Source: Pseudomonas sp. DTU_2021_1001937_2_SI_NGA_ILE_001 (lineage in GTDB: Bacteria; Pseudomonadota; Gammaproteobacteria; Pseudomonadales; Pseudomonadaceae). From it: a DNA stretch of 64,000 bases. The translations under genes were made by a program, and so were the position numbers. The notes beneath the pieces were generated by a model, which saw nothing but the letters and a program-made list of their open reading frames with translations, had not been told where the DNA came from and did not search any database. Location: contig NZ_CP135971.1 of the NCBI RefSeq assembly GCF_032463525.1, forward strand, positions 1,736,001 to 1,800,000. Reading direction: 5' to 3'. How positions within the stretch are numbered: position 1 is the first letter of the stretch; the number at the start of each line of letters is the position of its first letter. This document shows positions 1 to 10,758 of this stretch, piece after piece.

Positions 1-915
1 GATCACTTCGCTGATGGTGCCGAACGAGGTGCCGACCACCAGGGCGTAGAACACGAAGGCTGCCAGCTCGCCATTGCTGATCCGCCCTTCGATGACATCC
101 ATGCCACCGACGCGCAGCATGACCGCCACGGCGCCCAGCACCAGGACGATGACCAGGGTGATCAGCCAGGCACGCTGCAGGATGTGCCGCCGCGCGGTAG
201 CAAACGCCTGCTCCACGGTGCTGGAAAACTGCTGGCGGTCCAGCGCCTGATGGTTGTAGGCCTGTACGGTCTTGATCTGCCCCAGGGTCTCGGCGACGTA
301 GCTGCCGACCTCAGCGACGCGGTCCTGGTTCTGTCGTGACAGGCGCCGTACCCGGCGCCCGAAGATCAGGATCGGCGCCAGCACCAGCGGCAGCGAGATC
401 ACCACGATGCTGGTCAACCGCGGGTTGGTAACGAACAGCAGCACGATGCCCCCGGCCACCATCAGGGCACTGCGCAGGAACATCGATAACGACGAACCCA
501 CCACCGACTGCAACAGCGCGGTGTCGGCGGTCAGCCGGGACTGGATTTCCGAGCCGCGGTTGTGCTCGAAGAAACCAGGATGCAGGTCCAGCAGATGGGC
601 GAACACCGCCCGTCGCACGTCGGCCACCACCCGCTCGCCGATCCACGACACCAGATAGAAACGGATGAAGGTGCCGGCAGCCAGCCCCAGGGTCAGCACG
701 CCGAACACGGCGATGGAACGATTGAGCAGTTCGGGAGAGCGGGTCATGAAACCCTGGTCGACCAACAGGCGAATGCCCTGCCCCATGGACAGGGTAATGC
801 CGGCAGTGACGATCAGCGCCAGCAGGGCGGCGCCGACCCGCCAGCGATAAGGTGACACGAAGCGCCAGGCCAGGCCGAGGGCCTGGCGCCGGCTGTCGTA
901 CGATGCTGAAACCAT
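1..915 (-). CDS. ABC exporter, transmembrane half (partial, runs off the window)
   Basis: The reading frame on the minus strand is open from the ATG at 915 to the window edge (305 codons seen); the ATP-binding domain would lie outside. Translation begins MVSASYDSRR, followed by a hydrophobic helix and the stretch HPGFFEHNRGSEIQSRL, then long hydrophobic segments and AETLGQIKTVQAYNH. These are typical of the membrane domain of homodimeric exporters of the MsbA/LmrA (ABCB) type, in which six helices are fused to one nucleotide-binding domain. Such half-transporters move lipids, drugs or peptides across the inner membrane; the substrate cannot be told from this half. It is transcribed away from the next gene, so the 183 bp upstream probably hold its promoter. 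Confidence 0.85.
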   Translation of the reverse strand, partial: MVSASYDSRRQALGLAWRFVSPYRWRVGAALLALIVTAGITLSMGQGIRLLVDQGFMTRSPELLNRSIAVFGVLTLGLAAGTFIRFYLVSWIGERVVADVRRAVFAHLLDLHPGFFEHNRGSEIQSRLTADTALLQSVVGSSLSMFLRSALMVAGGIVLLFVTNPRLTSIVVISLPLVLAPILIFGRRVRRLSRQNQDRVAEVGSYVAETLGQIKTVQAYNHQALDRQQFSSTVEQAFATARRHILQRAWLITLVIVLVLGAVAVMLRVGGMDVIEGRISNGELAAFVFYALVVGTSFGTISEVI

Positions 916-1098
916 GAACTCTGACCGCCTGTGGTACTCACATGAAAGGCCAAGGCTACACTGGCCTTGCCCAAGCGTCTGCCGCAAGACGGGAAGTCGA
1001 CCGGTGGAGCCGGAACCAGGCCAACGACCGTGGGCTGTCATGGCACGGTCATCCTGGGTGATTAAGTTTGAATGCAACACCTGATGAGGAGACGGACC

Positions 1099-1287
1099 AT
1101 GAGCTTGCAAACGCACGGCAACCGAGTCGAGGTCATCCGCACCCAACCCGGCCAACCGGTCGGCGGTGCAATCCTGGATGAAAACGGTCAGGAAACCCCG
1201 ATCACCGAGGCGATGGTGCAGCAGGCCTGCCAGGAATGCGACCAGCACTGGGTGACCCCGGAGCACGCCGCAGAACATACGGACTGA
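1099..1287 (+). CDS. small conserved protein (PA1571-like, as recalled)
   Basis: A 62-residue soluble protein starting MSLQTHGNRVEVIRTQPGQ. I chose the ATG at 1099 rather than the in-frame one at 1072 because a GAGGAGAC ribosome-binding site ends a few bases before it. It has no signal peptide or membrane segment; two cysteines sit in the motif CQECDQHW near the C-terminus. It resembles a short family conserved in Pseudomonas that I recall as PA1571 family, of unknown function; this assignment is from memory. It stands alone and is followed at once by a rho-independent terminator, so it is probably a one-gene transcript. Confidence 0.7.
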   Translation: MSLQTHGNRVEVIRTQPGQPVGGAILDENGQETPITEAMVQQACQECDQHWVTPEHAAEHTD

Positions 1288-1305
1288 AGCGTCCGGCCCT
1301 CGAAG

Positions 1306-1328
1306 ACCCGGCCCTGTGCCGGGTTTTT
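1306..1328 (+). terminator. rho-independent terminator after the small conserved gene
   Basis: A 7-bp stem (ACCCGGC / GCCGGGT) with a 5-base loop is followed by TTTTT, 19 bp after the stop codon of the 62-residue protein. Confidence 0.85.
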
Positions 1329-1351
1329 CATGCCCGGCGCTAGCGAATACC

Positions 1352-1440
1352 GTGGGAGCGAGCTTGCTCGCGAAGGCGGCGTCACGTTCACAGCCAACTC
1401 AGCGACCTTGCCAGCTTTTCGCGAACAAGCTCGTTCCCAC
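1352..1440. repeat. REP doublet (REPIN-like)
   Basis: Two REP sequences in inverted orientation, GTGGGAGCGAGCTTGCTCGC and its degenerate reverse complement ending in CTCGTTCCCAC, flank about 45 bp. This is the GAGCTTGCTCGC class of Pseudomonas REP, different from the GGCTTCAGCC class seen elsewhere in the window. It lies between two convergent genes, the usual position for such elements. Confidence 0.85.
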
Positions 1441-1475
1441 AAAGCCGTAAAGCGCTTGATCGAACAGTATTGGAC

Positions 1476-2627
1476 CTAACCGAGCTGAGTGCCCAGCGCG
1501 GTCATCCATTGGCGCAACTGAGCCAGCGCCTCGCCATCGCCTTCCAGCCGCACCCGCAACGCGTCGATCTCGCGGCGCGGCGGGTAATGCTTGCGCAGCG
1601 CGTCGAAGGCCTGACGCTGGCTGTGCACATCGCCTTCCAGCGTGCGTCGGAAATCGGCATCGTCACGGCGCGGGTCATAGACACCCCGGCAGACCATCGC
1701 CAGGGCCCAGGCCGGGTCGCTGGCGCCGTCCAGGGTCACCTGGGCCAGCCAGGGACGCGGCAGCAGGTCGTGCAGACGAATGCTCGGCGCCACACCGAGG
1801 AAGCGGCACAGGGCCTGGTAGATCTGCTCGGTACCGCGCTGCCGGCCATCCAGGCTGTAGCCGGCAATGTGTGGCGTGGCCAGGGTGCAGAGTTCGGCCA
1901 GCGGCACATGCACCTGTGGCTCGCCCTCCCAGACATCCAGCACCGCCTGCAGGTCGTCACGCTCCAGCATCACCTCGTAGAGCGCCTGGTTGTTCACCAC
2001 CGCGCCACGGCTGGCATTGATCAGCCAGGCCCCTTGGCGCAGGCGCTGCAAGCGTTCACGGTCGAGCAAATGCCAGCTGGGGTGCTCGCCGCTGCGCTGC
2101 AGCGGGGTGTGCAGGCTGATCACATCACATTGCTCGATGATCTGCTCCAGGCTCACGTAGTCGCCGCCCTCGGTCTGCTGACGCGGCGGGTCGCAGACCA
2201 GCACCGTCCAGCCCAGGCCGCGCAGCACCTCGACCAGACGGCCACCCACCTGACCGGCGCCCACCACACCGTAGGTGCGGCTGTCCAGCTTCACGCCTTC
2301 CAGCTCGGCCAGGGTCAACAGGCTGCCCAGCACGTAATCGACCACGCCACGGGCATTGCAACCCGGCGCGCTGGACCAGCCAATAGCGGCTTCGGCGAAA
2401 TAGTCCAGGTCGAGGTGGTCGGTGCCGATGGTGCAGGTGCCAACGAAACGCACCGGGCTGCCAGCGAGCAGCTCAAGGGTCACCGGGGTGATCGAACGCA
2501 CCAGCAGGATGTCGGCGTCGGCCACCGCCGCACGGTCGATGGCGCGCCCCGGCAAGCGGCGGATGGAACCGAAGCCGGCGAAGAACGCGTCGAGCAGCGG
2601 GATATTTTCATCAGCGACGATCTGCAT
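1476..2627 (-). CDS. pdxB: 4-phosphoerythronate dehydrogenase
   Basis: A 383-residue cytosolic enzyme of the D-isomer-specific 2-hydroxyacid dehydrogenase family. PdxB oxidises 4-phospho-D-erythronate to 3-hydroxy-2-oxo-4-phosphobutanoate, the second step of the DXP-dependent pyridoxal phosphate pathway. The Rossmann fingerprint [11 protein letters not shown] lies at residues 120-130. Further family signatures are [16 protein letters not shown] and TPHIAGYS, which carry the catalytic Arg, Glu and His. The C-terminal ~100 residues (ending MTALGTQLG) form the extra dimerisation domain that sets PdxB apart from SerA-like enzymes. tusA ends at 2670, 42 bp upstream in the same direction, so the two may be co-transcribed. 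Confidence 0.95.
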   Translation of the reverse strand: MQIVADENIPLLDAFFAGFGSIRRLPGRAIDRAAVADADILLVRSITPVTLELLAGSPVRFVGTCTIGTDHLDLDYFAEAAIGWSSAPGCNARGVVDYVLGSLLTLAELEGVKLDSRTYGVVGAGQVGGRLVEVLRGLGWTVLVCDPPRQQTEGGDYVSLEQIIEQCDVISLHTPLQRSGEHPSWHLLDRERLQRLRQGAWLINASRGAVVNNQALYEVMLERDDLQAVLDVWEGEPQVHVPLAELCTLATPHIAGYSLDGRQRGTEQIYQALCRFLGVAPSIRLHDLLPRPWLAQVTLDGASDPAWALAMVCRGVYDPRRDDADFRRTLEGDVHSQRQAFDALRKHYPPRREIDALRVRLEGDGEALAQLRQWMTALGTQLG

Positions 2628-2669
2628 GGTGTGCTCCGCAGAAAAGGTCAGGTACAGGGCACGACGCGG

Positions 2670-2924
2670 TCAGTCGGCTTTCTTGCGGATCCAGTACAGG
2701 TAGGTGTCGGCTTCGGCGCGTTGCGCGACCAGCTCATGACCCAGAAATACGCAGAACTTGGGGATGTCGCGCTGCGTGGAGGGGTCGGTGGCGATGACCT
2801 TGAGCAGGCCGCTGGCCGGCAGGTCGCGGACTTTCTGGTGCAGCATCATCACCGGCTCCGGGCAATTCAGGCCGGTGGCGTCCAGGGTCGCGTCGACGGT
2901 GAGGTGTTCGATGGGTTCAGGCAT
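2670..2924 (-). CDS. tusA: sulfur carrier protein TusA
   Basis: An 84-residue protein, close to the family's usual 81. TusA carries persulfide sulfur from a cysteine desulfurase towards 2-thiolation of tRNA wobble uridine and to other sulfur-accepting pathways. The defining motif [17 protein letters not shown] places the sulfur-carrying cysteine at residue 21 and the CPxP signature directly after it. The frame stays open upstream to 2978, but the ATG at 2924 is preferred: it is preceded by CCGGAGTG and gives family length. It lies between rlmM (upstream) and pdxB (downstream), all on the minus strand. Confidence 0.93.
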   Translation of the reverse strand: MPEPIEHLTVDATLDATGLNCPEPVMMLHQKVRDLPASGLLKVIATDPSTQRDIPKFCVFLGHELVAQRAEADTYLYWIRKKAD

Positions 2925-2978
2925 GGGGCACTCCGGAAACAGGCGGGCATTGTCGCTCAAAAGAACCTGCGCGACCAA

Positions 2979-4043
2979 TCAGGCCCGCGTCAGGTCCAGG
3001 CGGCGCAGGTGGCAGGTCACTTCCTCGCGGTCGTGATACAGCTGCTTGCAGCCGATCGACACTTTCACGCCACGGGTCTTGAAGCCCTCCTCGATACGCT
3101 CGAGCAGGCGCCGTACTTCAGCGTAGCGCTGCTTCATCGGCAGCTTGAGGTTGACCACGGCCTCGCGGCACAGGCCCTCGCCCAGCCAGGTTTCCAGCAG
3201 TGCGGCGCTGCGCGCGGGCTTCTCGACAATGTCACAGACCATCCAGTCGACGGTCTGCCGTGGCTTCCAGGTGAAACCGTCGGTCATCAGGTGCTGCACC
3301 AGCCCGGTTTCCATCAGGCTTTCGGCCATCGGCCCGTTGTCGATGGCGGTCACCAGCATGCCGCGACGCACCAGCTGATAGGTCCAGCCGCCGGGTGAGG
3401 CGCCCAGATCGACGCCGGTCATGTCATCGGACAACCGCGTGTCCCACTGCTCACGGGGAATGAAATGGTGCCAGGCCTCCTCCAGCTTGAGGGTCGAACG
3501 GCTGGGTGCCTCGCGGGGAAACTTCAGACGCGCAATGCCCATCGGCCACATGGCATGGTTACCGGCCTCGGCGAGACCGAGGAACACCTCGCGACCACTC
3601 TTGAAGGTCAGCAACAGGCGCGGCAGCCGTGGGTCGTCGCGCAGGCGCCCGGCCTGGGTCAGGGCCTTGCGCAGCGGCACCTCGAACTTGCGGCAGAAGG
3701 TCGAGAGTTCCTTGCCGTCATTGGTGTCCAGCACCTCCAACCACAGGCTGCCGCACACCGGGTAGTCCTGCAGCTGCGCCAGCAACACGCTGATGCGGTC
3801 GCTTTCCGGCAGTTCGACAAAGGCCCCGCGGGCCCATTGCCGGGGGAAGATCAACTGCTCGAAACGCTGGCCCTGCATCAACCGTTGCGCACCGCCGGGC
3901 TCCAGGCAGATGAACTGCGCACAGGCGCTGTCCGGCTTGGCCTTGGCGTAGCCGGCCACGTCAAGACGTGCAGCGATATCGGCGATTTCCGAGCAGACTT
4001 CGCCTTCGAAGCCGGGTCGGCAGTGCATAAACAGCGTATTCAT
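2979..4043 (-). CDS. rlmM: 23S rRNA 2'-O-ribose C2498 methyltransferase RlmM
   Basis: A 354-residue enzyme that uses S-adenosylmethionine to methylate the 2'-OH of C2498 in 23S rRNA. The N-terminal half (MNTLFMHCRPGFEGEV, then an AFVELP region) fits the THUMP-like RNA-binding part. The C-terminal Rossmann domain starts near TGVDLGASPGGWTYQL, the SAM-binding loop, followed by the conserved pieces MVCDIVEKP and VVNLKLPMKQRY with the catalytic lysines. The start was moved 21 bp downstream of the longest frame, to the ATG at 4043, because MNTLFMHCRPG is the usual N-terminus. It is transcribed divergently from acnA across a 202-bp gap. Confidence 0.95.
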   Translation of the reverse strand: MNTLFMHCRPGFEGEVCSEIADIAARLDVAGYAKAKPDSACAQFICLEPGGAQRLMQGQRFEQLIFPRQWARGAFVELPESDRISVLLAQLQDYPVCGSLWLEVLDTNDGKELSTFCRKFEVPLRKALTQAGRLRDDPRLPRLLLTFKSGREVFLGLAEAGNHAMWPMGIARLKFPREAPSRSTLKLEEAWHHFIPREQWDTRLSDDMTGVDLGASPGGWTYQLVRRGMLVTAIDNGPMAESLMETGLVQHLMTDGFTWKPRQTVDWMVCDIVEKPARSAALLETWLGEGLCREAVVNLKLPMKQRYAEVRRLLERIEEGFKTRGVKVSIGCKQLYHDREEVTCHLRRLDLTRA

Positions 4044-4245
4044 GGGCGAGAATGCAGCCTGCAAAGATCAAAGCCGCGCATGATAGCCGAAAGCGGAACC
4101 TCTGACTCGGCCCGAAGGTCCACACCAACAGTATGGGTACCGGCGGCGTGTGCCGCGCTGACCGTTACCAGGTCCGAACCAGGCAGTCTCGTGGCCCCGC
4201 CCTGAGGCTTGCAGGACGTCAGAATACCGTTCAAGGAGCCGTTCC

Positions 4246-6990
<2,745 letters not shown>

Positions 6991-7050
6991 CGGCGCGATG
7001 GCTGGCAGGGCTTTAGCCGCAATACTGTTCGCTTAAGCGGTATGTGGCCG

Positions 7051-7140
7051 GTGGGAGCGGCTTTAGCCGCGAAAGCGCCAGGAAATTCAGTGCATCTGTT
7101 GTGAACAGGCGGTCGCTTCGCGGCTGAAGCCGCTCCTACC
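7051..7140. repeat. REPIN between acnA and the CPBP gene
   Basis: Two inverted REP sequences (GTGGGAGCGGCTTTAGCCGC and CGCGGCTGAAGCCGCTCCTACC) enclose about 45 bp including AATTCAGTGCATCTGTTGTG. The same inner segment, in reverse complement with one or two changes, lies in the REPIN at 34601-34691. Short half-copies (GGCTTTAGCCGCAATACTGTTCG) flank it on both sides near 7010 and 7160. The whole acnA-CPBP gap (6991-7306) is otherwise empty. Confidence 0.88.
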
Positions 7141-7306
7141 CGGCCTAACTGACCAGTATTGGCTTTAGCCGCAATACTGTTCGCTCCAACAAAAGCCGAT
7201 GGGGGTGTGCAACGCGGTCCGTGATCTGAGCGGACTGGAAAATCTCCGTGCCGACGCCGGGCCTGCCTCGTAAGATGCAGGCCCGCGCCGTCGCCAGGAG
7301 ACCACC

Positions 7307-8107
7307 TTGAATTCACCCCGCTGGAGCGCCCTGGCCCTTCTACTGCTTGGCTATGCCATGGCCCTGCATGCGGGGCAGCCGAGTCTGGCGACACTCTTTC
7401 CCATGGCATTGCTGGCAGTGGCCGGTGCGGCCGTGCGGGCACATCGGCCAGGCCTCGTTCGCAGGCTGGGCCATGGCCTGTTCGTGGTCACCGCCCTGGG
7501 GCTGGCGTTGCACCTGTGGCCGGGCTTCAACAGCGCGTCGATCATGCCCGAGGGCGCTTCCAGCCCCGGCGCGCAGCCTTTCATCACGCACCTGAACCTC
7601 GACAAGCCGCTCATCGGTCTGTGGCTGCTGCTGGCCTGCCCGTGGCTCTTCCAGCGCGCCATCGACTCGTCCTGGCGGCGCTCGCTGTCGATCGCTCTGG
7701 GCACCTCCACGCTGTGCCTGACCCTGGCCTGCGTCATGGGCGTAACGGCCTGGGCCCCGAAATGGCCGGACTACGCCTGGTTGTGGTTGGCCAACAACCT
7801 GCTGCTGGTGGTCATCACCGAAGAGCTGCTGTTTCGCGGCTATCTTCAGGGCGCCTTGCAAAGCGCGCTGCAACATCGCTGTCACAATCGAGCCCTGGGG
7901 CGCATACTGCCCATCGCCATCACGGCCCTGCTGTTCGGCCTGGCCCATGCCGGAGGGGGCTGGGCCTGGGTAATGCTGGCGGGGCTGGCCGGCGTGGGCT
8001 ACGGATTGGCCTGGAACCAGGGCGGGCCATGGGCTGCCATCGGTGCGCATTTCCTGCTCAACCTGGTGCATTTCAGCCTGTTCGCCTACCCCATGCTGAA
8101 TCGATAA
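7307..8107 (+). CDS. CPBP-family intramembrane metalloprotease
   Basis: A 266-residue polytopic membrane protein with about eight hydrophobic segments. The C-terminal half has the three CPBP (CAAX protease and bacteriocin-processing, PF02517) motifs: EELLFR with glutamates 172-173 and Arg177, LLFGLAHAGG with the second-motif histidine, and GAHFLLNLVHF with the third. Members are related to the eukaryotic Rce1 prenyl protease; bacterial ones act on peptides or handle immunity, and the target here is unknown. The start is a TTG at 7307, chosen because GCCAGGAGA ends 7 bp upstream; the next start, ATG at 7352, lacks such a site. It stands alone between a REPIN and aer. Confidence 0.85.
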   Translation: MNSPRWSALALLLLGYAMALHAGQPSLATLFPMALLAVAGAAVRAHRPGLVRRLGHGLFVVTALGLALHLWPGFNSASIMPEGASSPGAQPFITHLNLDKPLIGLWLLLACPWLFQRAIDSSWRRSLSIALGTSTLCLTLACVMGVTAWAPKWPDYAWLWLANNLLLVVITEELLFRGYLQGALQSALQHRCHNRALGRILPIAITALLFGLAHAGGGWAWVMLAGLAGVGYGLAWNQGGPWAAIGAHFLLNLVHFSLFAYPMLNR

Positions 8108-8154
8108 GTCTTGACCCACGGCAACGTTTGCGTGACAAGACCGTGATCGACCGC

Positions 8155-8181
8155 TCAATTTTTCCGGCAGGATGCCGATAA
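8155..8181 (+). promoter_or_regulatory. FliA (sigma-28) promoter of aer
   Basis: TCAATTTT, an 11-bp spacer and GCCGATAA match the flagellar sigma-28 consensus (TAAAGTTT-N11-GCCGATAA), with a perfect -10 element. It ends 38 bp before the aer ATG. FliA commonly controls chemoreceptor genes. Confidence 0.85.
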
Positions 8182-8219
8182 CGCAGCCAAGCCTATCTGG
8201 ATCGAAGGACCGAAAAGCC

Positions 8220-9785
8220 ATGCGCAACAACCAGCCCGTCACTCAACGTGAGCGAACCGTCGCCGCCGATCAGCGGCTGATCTCCACCACCGACACCAAG
8301 GGCGTGATCACCTATTGCAACGAAGCCTTCCAGGAAATCAGCGGCTTCACCCAGCAGGAACTGCTCAAGTCCCCGCACAACCTGGTACGCCACCCCGACG
8401 TACCGGCCGCGGTGTTCGAGCACATGTGGAGCACGTTGAAGGCCGGTCAGCCGTGGATGGGCATCGTCAAGAACCGCTGCAAGAACGGCGACCATTACTG
8501 GGTCAACGCCTACGTCACGCCGATCCTGGAAAGCGGCAAGGTGGTGGGCTACGAGTCGGTGCGGGTCAAGCCAACCAGCGAACAGGTGCGCCGCGCCCAG
8601 GCGCTGTATGCGCGCATCAACGCCGGCAAGCCCGCCGTGCCAAGGCGCGACAAATGGCTGCCGGTGCTGCAGGACTGGCTGCCGTTCATCCTGGTCAGCC
8701 AGGTCGGTTTCCTGATCGGCGCCTGGCTCGACTCGCATTGGGGCTTCATCTGCGCCGCCGCTCTCTCGGTACCACTGGGCTTGCTGGGCTTGAGCTGGCA
8801 GCAACGCGGCATCAAGCGCTTGCTGCGCCTGGCCGAGCAGACCACCTCCGACGCGCTGATCGCGCAGATGTACACCGACAGCCGCGGCCCCCAGGCGCGC
8901 CTGGAGATGTCGATCCTCAGCCAGGATGCGCGCCTTAAGACCTGTCTGACCCGCCTGCAGGACACCGCCGAGCACCTCAACATCCAAGCTCGCCAGTCCA
9001 ACGACCTGGCCAATGCCAGCTCTGCGGGCCTGGAGCGTCAGCGTGTGGAAACCGAGCAGGTGGCCGCCGCGATCAACCAGATGGCCGCCACCACTCAACA
9101 GGTGGCCAGCCACGTGCAGAGCGCCGCCAGTGCCACCCAGCAGGCCAACGAGCTGACCCGTCGGGGTCGCGACATTGCCGGGGAGACCCGCGACGCGATC
9201 CAGCGGCTGTCCACCGCCGTTGGTGAAACCGGCCTGACCGTGACCCAGCTGGCCAAGGACAGCGACGAGATCGGCGGCGTGGTGGATGTGATCAAGGGCA
9301 TCGCCGACCAGACCAACCTGCTGGCCCTCAACGCCGCCATCGAAGCCGCCCGCGCCGGTGAAATGGGCCGCGGTTTTGCCGTGGTGGCCGACGAAGTACG
9401 CCAGCTGGCACAACGCACCAGCGAATCGACCGGGCAGATCCACGGGCTGATCGCCAAGCTGCAGCAGACCGCCAACAACGCCGTGCAGACCATGGATGCC
9501 GGCCATCGCCAGGCCGAAGAAGGCGTGGCCCGGGTGCTGGAAGCGGACCAGGCGTTGGTGGGCATCAGCGAGGCGGTGGCCAACATCACCGACATGGCCA
9601 CGCAGATCGCCGCCGCCACCGACCAACAGACCTCGGTCGCCGATGAAATCAGCCAGAACATCGCCAACATCGCCCAGCTCGCGGACCAGACCGCCGACGG
9701 CGCCCAGCGCTCGGCTCAGCTCAGTGCCGAGCTGACCCATACGGCCAATTCGCAATACTCGCTGGTGGAGCGGTTCAACCGCTGA
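8220..9785 (+). CDS. aer: energy/aerotaxis receptor Aer
   Basis: A 521-residue chemoreceptor. The N-terminal PAS domain (about residues 15-125, with [17 protein letters not shown] and [10 protein letters not shown]) would bind FAD and sense redox or electron-transport state. A hydrophobic pair follows near residues 155-190 ([19 protein letters not shown]). The cytoplasmic methyl-accepting domain carries the highly conserved tip [20 protein letters not shown] near residues 363-385, which contacts CheA/CheW. An in-frame ATG at 8172 exists but overlaps the FliA -10 element, so the start is 8220 ([11 protein letters not shown]). There is no periplasmic ligand domain, as usual for Aer. A terminator follows at once. 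Confidence 0.95.
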   Translation: MRNNQPVTQRERTVAADQRLISTTDTKGVITYCNEAFQEISGFTQQELLKSPHNLVRHPDVPAAVFEHMWSTLKAGQPWMGIVKNRCKNGDHYWVNAYVTPILESGKVVGYESVRVKPTSEQVRRAQALYARINAGKPAVPRRDKWLPVLQDWLPFILVSQVGFLIGAWLDSHWGFICAAALSVPLGLLGLSWQQRGIKRLLRLAEQTTSDALIAQMYTDSRGPQARLEMSILSQDARLKTCLTRLQDTAEHLNIQARQSNDLANASSAGLERQRVETEQVAAAINQMAATTQQVASHVQSAASATQQANELTRRGRDIAGETRDAIQRLSTAVGETGLTVTQLAKDSDEIGGVVDVIKGIADQTNLLALNAAIEAARAGEMGRGFAVVADEVRQLAQRTSESTGQIHGLIAKLQQTANNAVQTMDAGHRQAEEGVARVLEADQALVGISEAVANITDMATQIAAATDQQTSVADEISQNIANIAQLADQTADGAQRSAQLSAELTHTANSQYSLVERFNR

Positions 9786-9803
9786 AAGACTGGCTCATGA
9801 AGA

Positions 9804-9826
9804 ACCCCGCCTGGCGGGGTTTTTTA
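9804..9826 (+). terminator. rho-independent terminator of aer
   Basis: An 8-bp stem (ACCCCGCC / GGCGGGGT) with a one-base loop (a tight turn) is followed by a run of six T, 19 bp after the aer stop codon. Confidence 0.9.
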
Positions 9827-9829
9827 TTG

Positions 9830-10248
9830 GGCGAATGACATACCGAACTCAACAAGTAGGAACATTCCTTACTTTCACCCTTCACCGAAGAATTTCCTTC
9901 ACGATCATTGACAACCTCACCACCCCCCTATTACTTGCAGCGCATTGAACGTCAAATGAGCTGGCACTTCCATGCACCTTCACCAACAGCAACTAACAAG
10001 CCTTCAACTGAATAGTGTGAACAGCCCCCATCATCCATGTGCGTGACAGACAATATGTCAATGGACGCGTGATCTTTCTCATTTTCGGAAAAATGCCGAA
10101 CAGCCTTCACCGAACACACGGCCTCGATAGTAAAACACCCTAGTGGCGTTGAAAGCTCCCGAACCGACGCAGGACCAACTTGAATAAACCAGCCGGTGCC
10201 AGCCAAAACTTGCACTGAAAGTACCCCTGCTTAACCACAAGAGTCGAT
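9830..10248. other. AT-rich intergenic region
   Basis: This stretch between the aer terminator and the first Ig-like gene is markedly poorer in GC than its surroundings and marks the left edge of the accessory island at 10249-18606. It holds one possible short minus-strand gene (listed separately) and no repeat or promoter that I could establish. Confidence 0.6.
9952..10215 (-). CDS. possible small protein, not recognised
   Basis: A frame of 87 codons starting with GTG at 10215, preceded by CAGGGG. The product would begin MQVLAGTGWFIQVGPA and end GEGAWKCQLI; residue composition looks protein-like, with three cysteines and no signal peptide. Against it: no G/C preference at third positions, no ATG, a weak ribosome-binding site and AT-rich surroundings where long frames arise less by GC bias but also without selection. 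If real, it would be a recently acquired gene. No family was recognised. Confidence 0.3.
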   Translation of the reverse strand: MQVLAGTGWFIQVGPASVRELSTPLGCFTIEAVCSVKAVRHFSENEKDHASIDILSVTHMDDGGCSHYSVEGLLVAVGEGAWKCQLI

Positions 10249-10704
10249 ATGGAAGATAAACCGCAACCTGGCGATGCCTCCTCGGCATTGCGTCCTGAAC
10301 CCACGCCTCACGAAGCGGCCGAGCGCCTCGCCGGCATCCCCTCGCACTGGCTGGGCCTGCCGGACATTTCGGGCAGTCTCAAGGCACCTCAGGTCTGTCA
10401 CGTCGCGCCGCAGGCAATCACTGCACAACAGGCCAACGTCGGGGTCACGGTCGAGATTCCGGGCTCGCCGCAACTGCGCCCCGAAGACGTCCTGGTGTTC
10501 TGCTGGGGCGGCCATGAAAGCTCCAGCACCTTGCACCATGTCACGGGCGATCACACGGTGGTGCGGCGCCTGTGCCTGGCCTACCCGTTGATCGAAACGC
10601 CCGAGTACGGGCCCTTGCAGCTGTATTACCGGATCTACCGCGCCGGGCAGTTGATTGGCACCTCACCCACGCTGAATGTCTGCGTACTTCCCCCGGACGC
10701 CTGA
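10249..10704 (+). CDS. single-module Ig-like protein of the YWGG repeat family
   Basis: A 151-residue protein of unknown function. Residues about 45-145 form one copy of the module repeated in the two large proteins at 13279 and 15178: LKAPQVCHV, then a VGVTVEI strand, the core LVFCWGG (where the others have YWGG, YWHG or QWQG) and LYYRIYRAGQLIGTSPTL. The N-terminal 40 residues are charged and proline-rich, with no signal peptide or membrane helix. The ribosome-binding site is weak (AAGAG). It is convergent with the autotransporter gene. It may be an ancestor, relic or soluble partner of the large repeat proteins; that is inference. Confidence 0.7.
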   Translation: MEDKPQPGDASSALRPEPTPHEAAERLAGIPSHWLGLPDISGSLKAPQVCHVAPQAITAQQANVGVTVEIPGSPQLRPEDVLVFCWGGHESSSTLHHVTGDHTVVRRLCLAYPLIETPEYGPLQLYYRIYRAGQLIGTSPTLNVCVLPPDA

Positions 10705-10758
10705 AACAGCAAAGCCCCCGCCGCGTGGACGGCAAGGGCTGCGTTGCAGTAAACGGCC

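Noticed and set aside
1470..3398. 642-codon plus-strand frame antisense to pdxB and tusA
   Set aside because: Mirror of strong GC third-position bias; low-complexity product rich in A, H, Q and R; pdxB and tusA on the other strand are certain.
10712..10740. Hairpin between the single-module gene and the autotransporter gene as a bidirectional terminator
   Set aside because: AGCCCCCGCC and GGCAAGGGCT pair only with mismatches and no T-tract follows on either strand.
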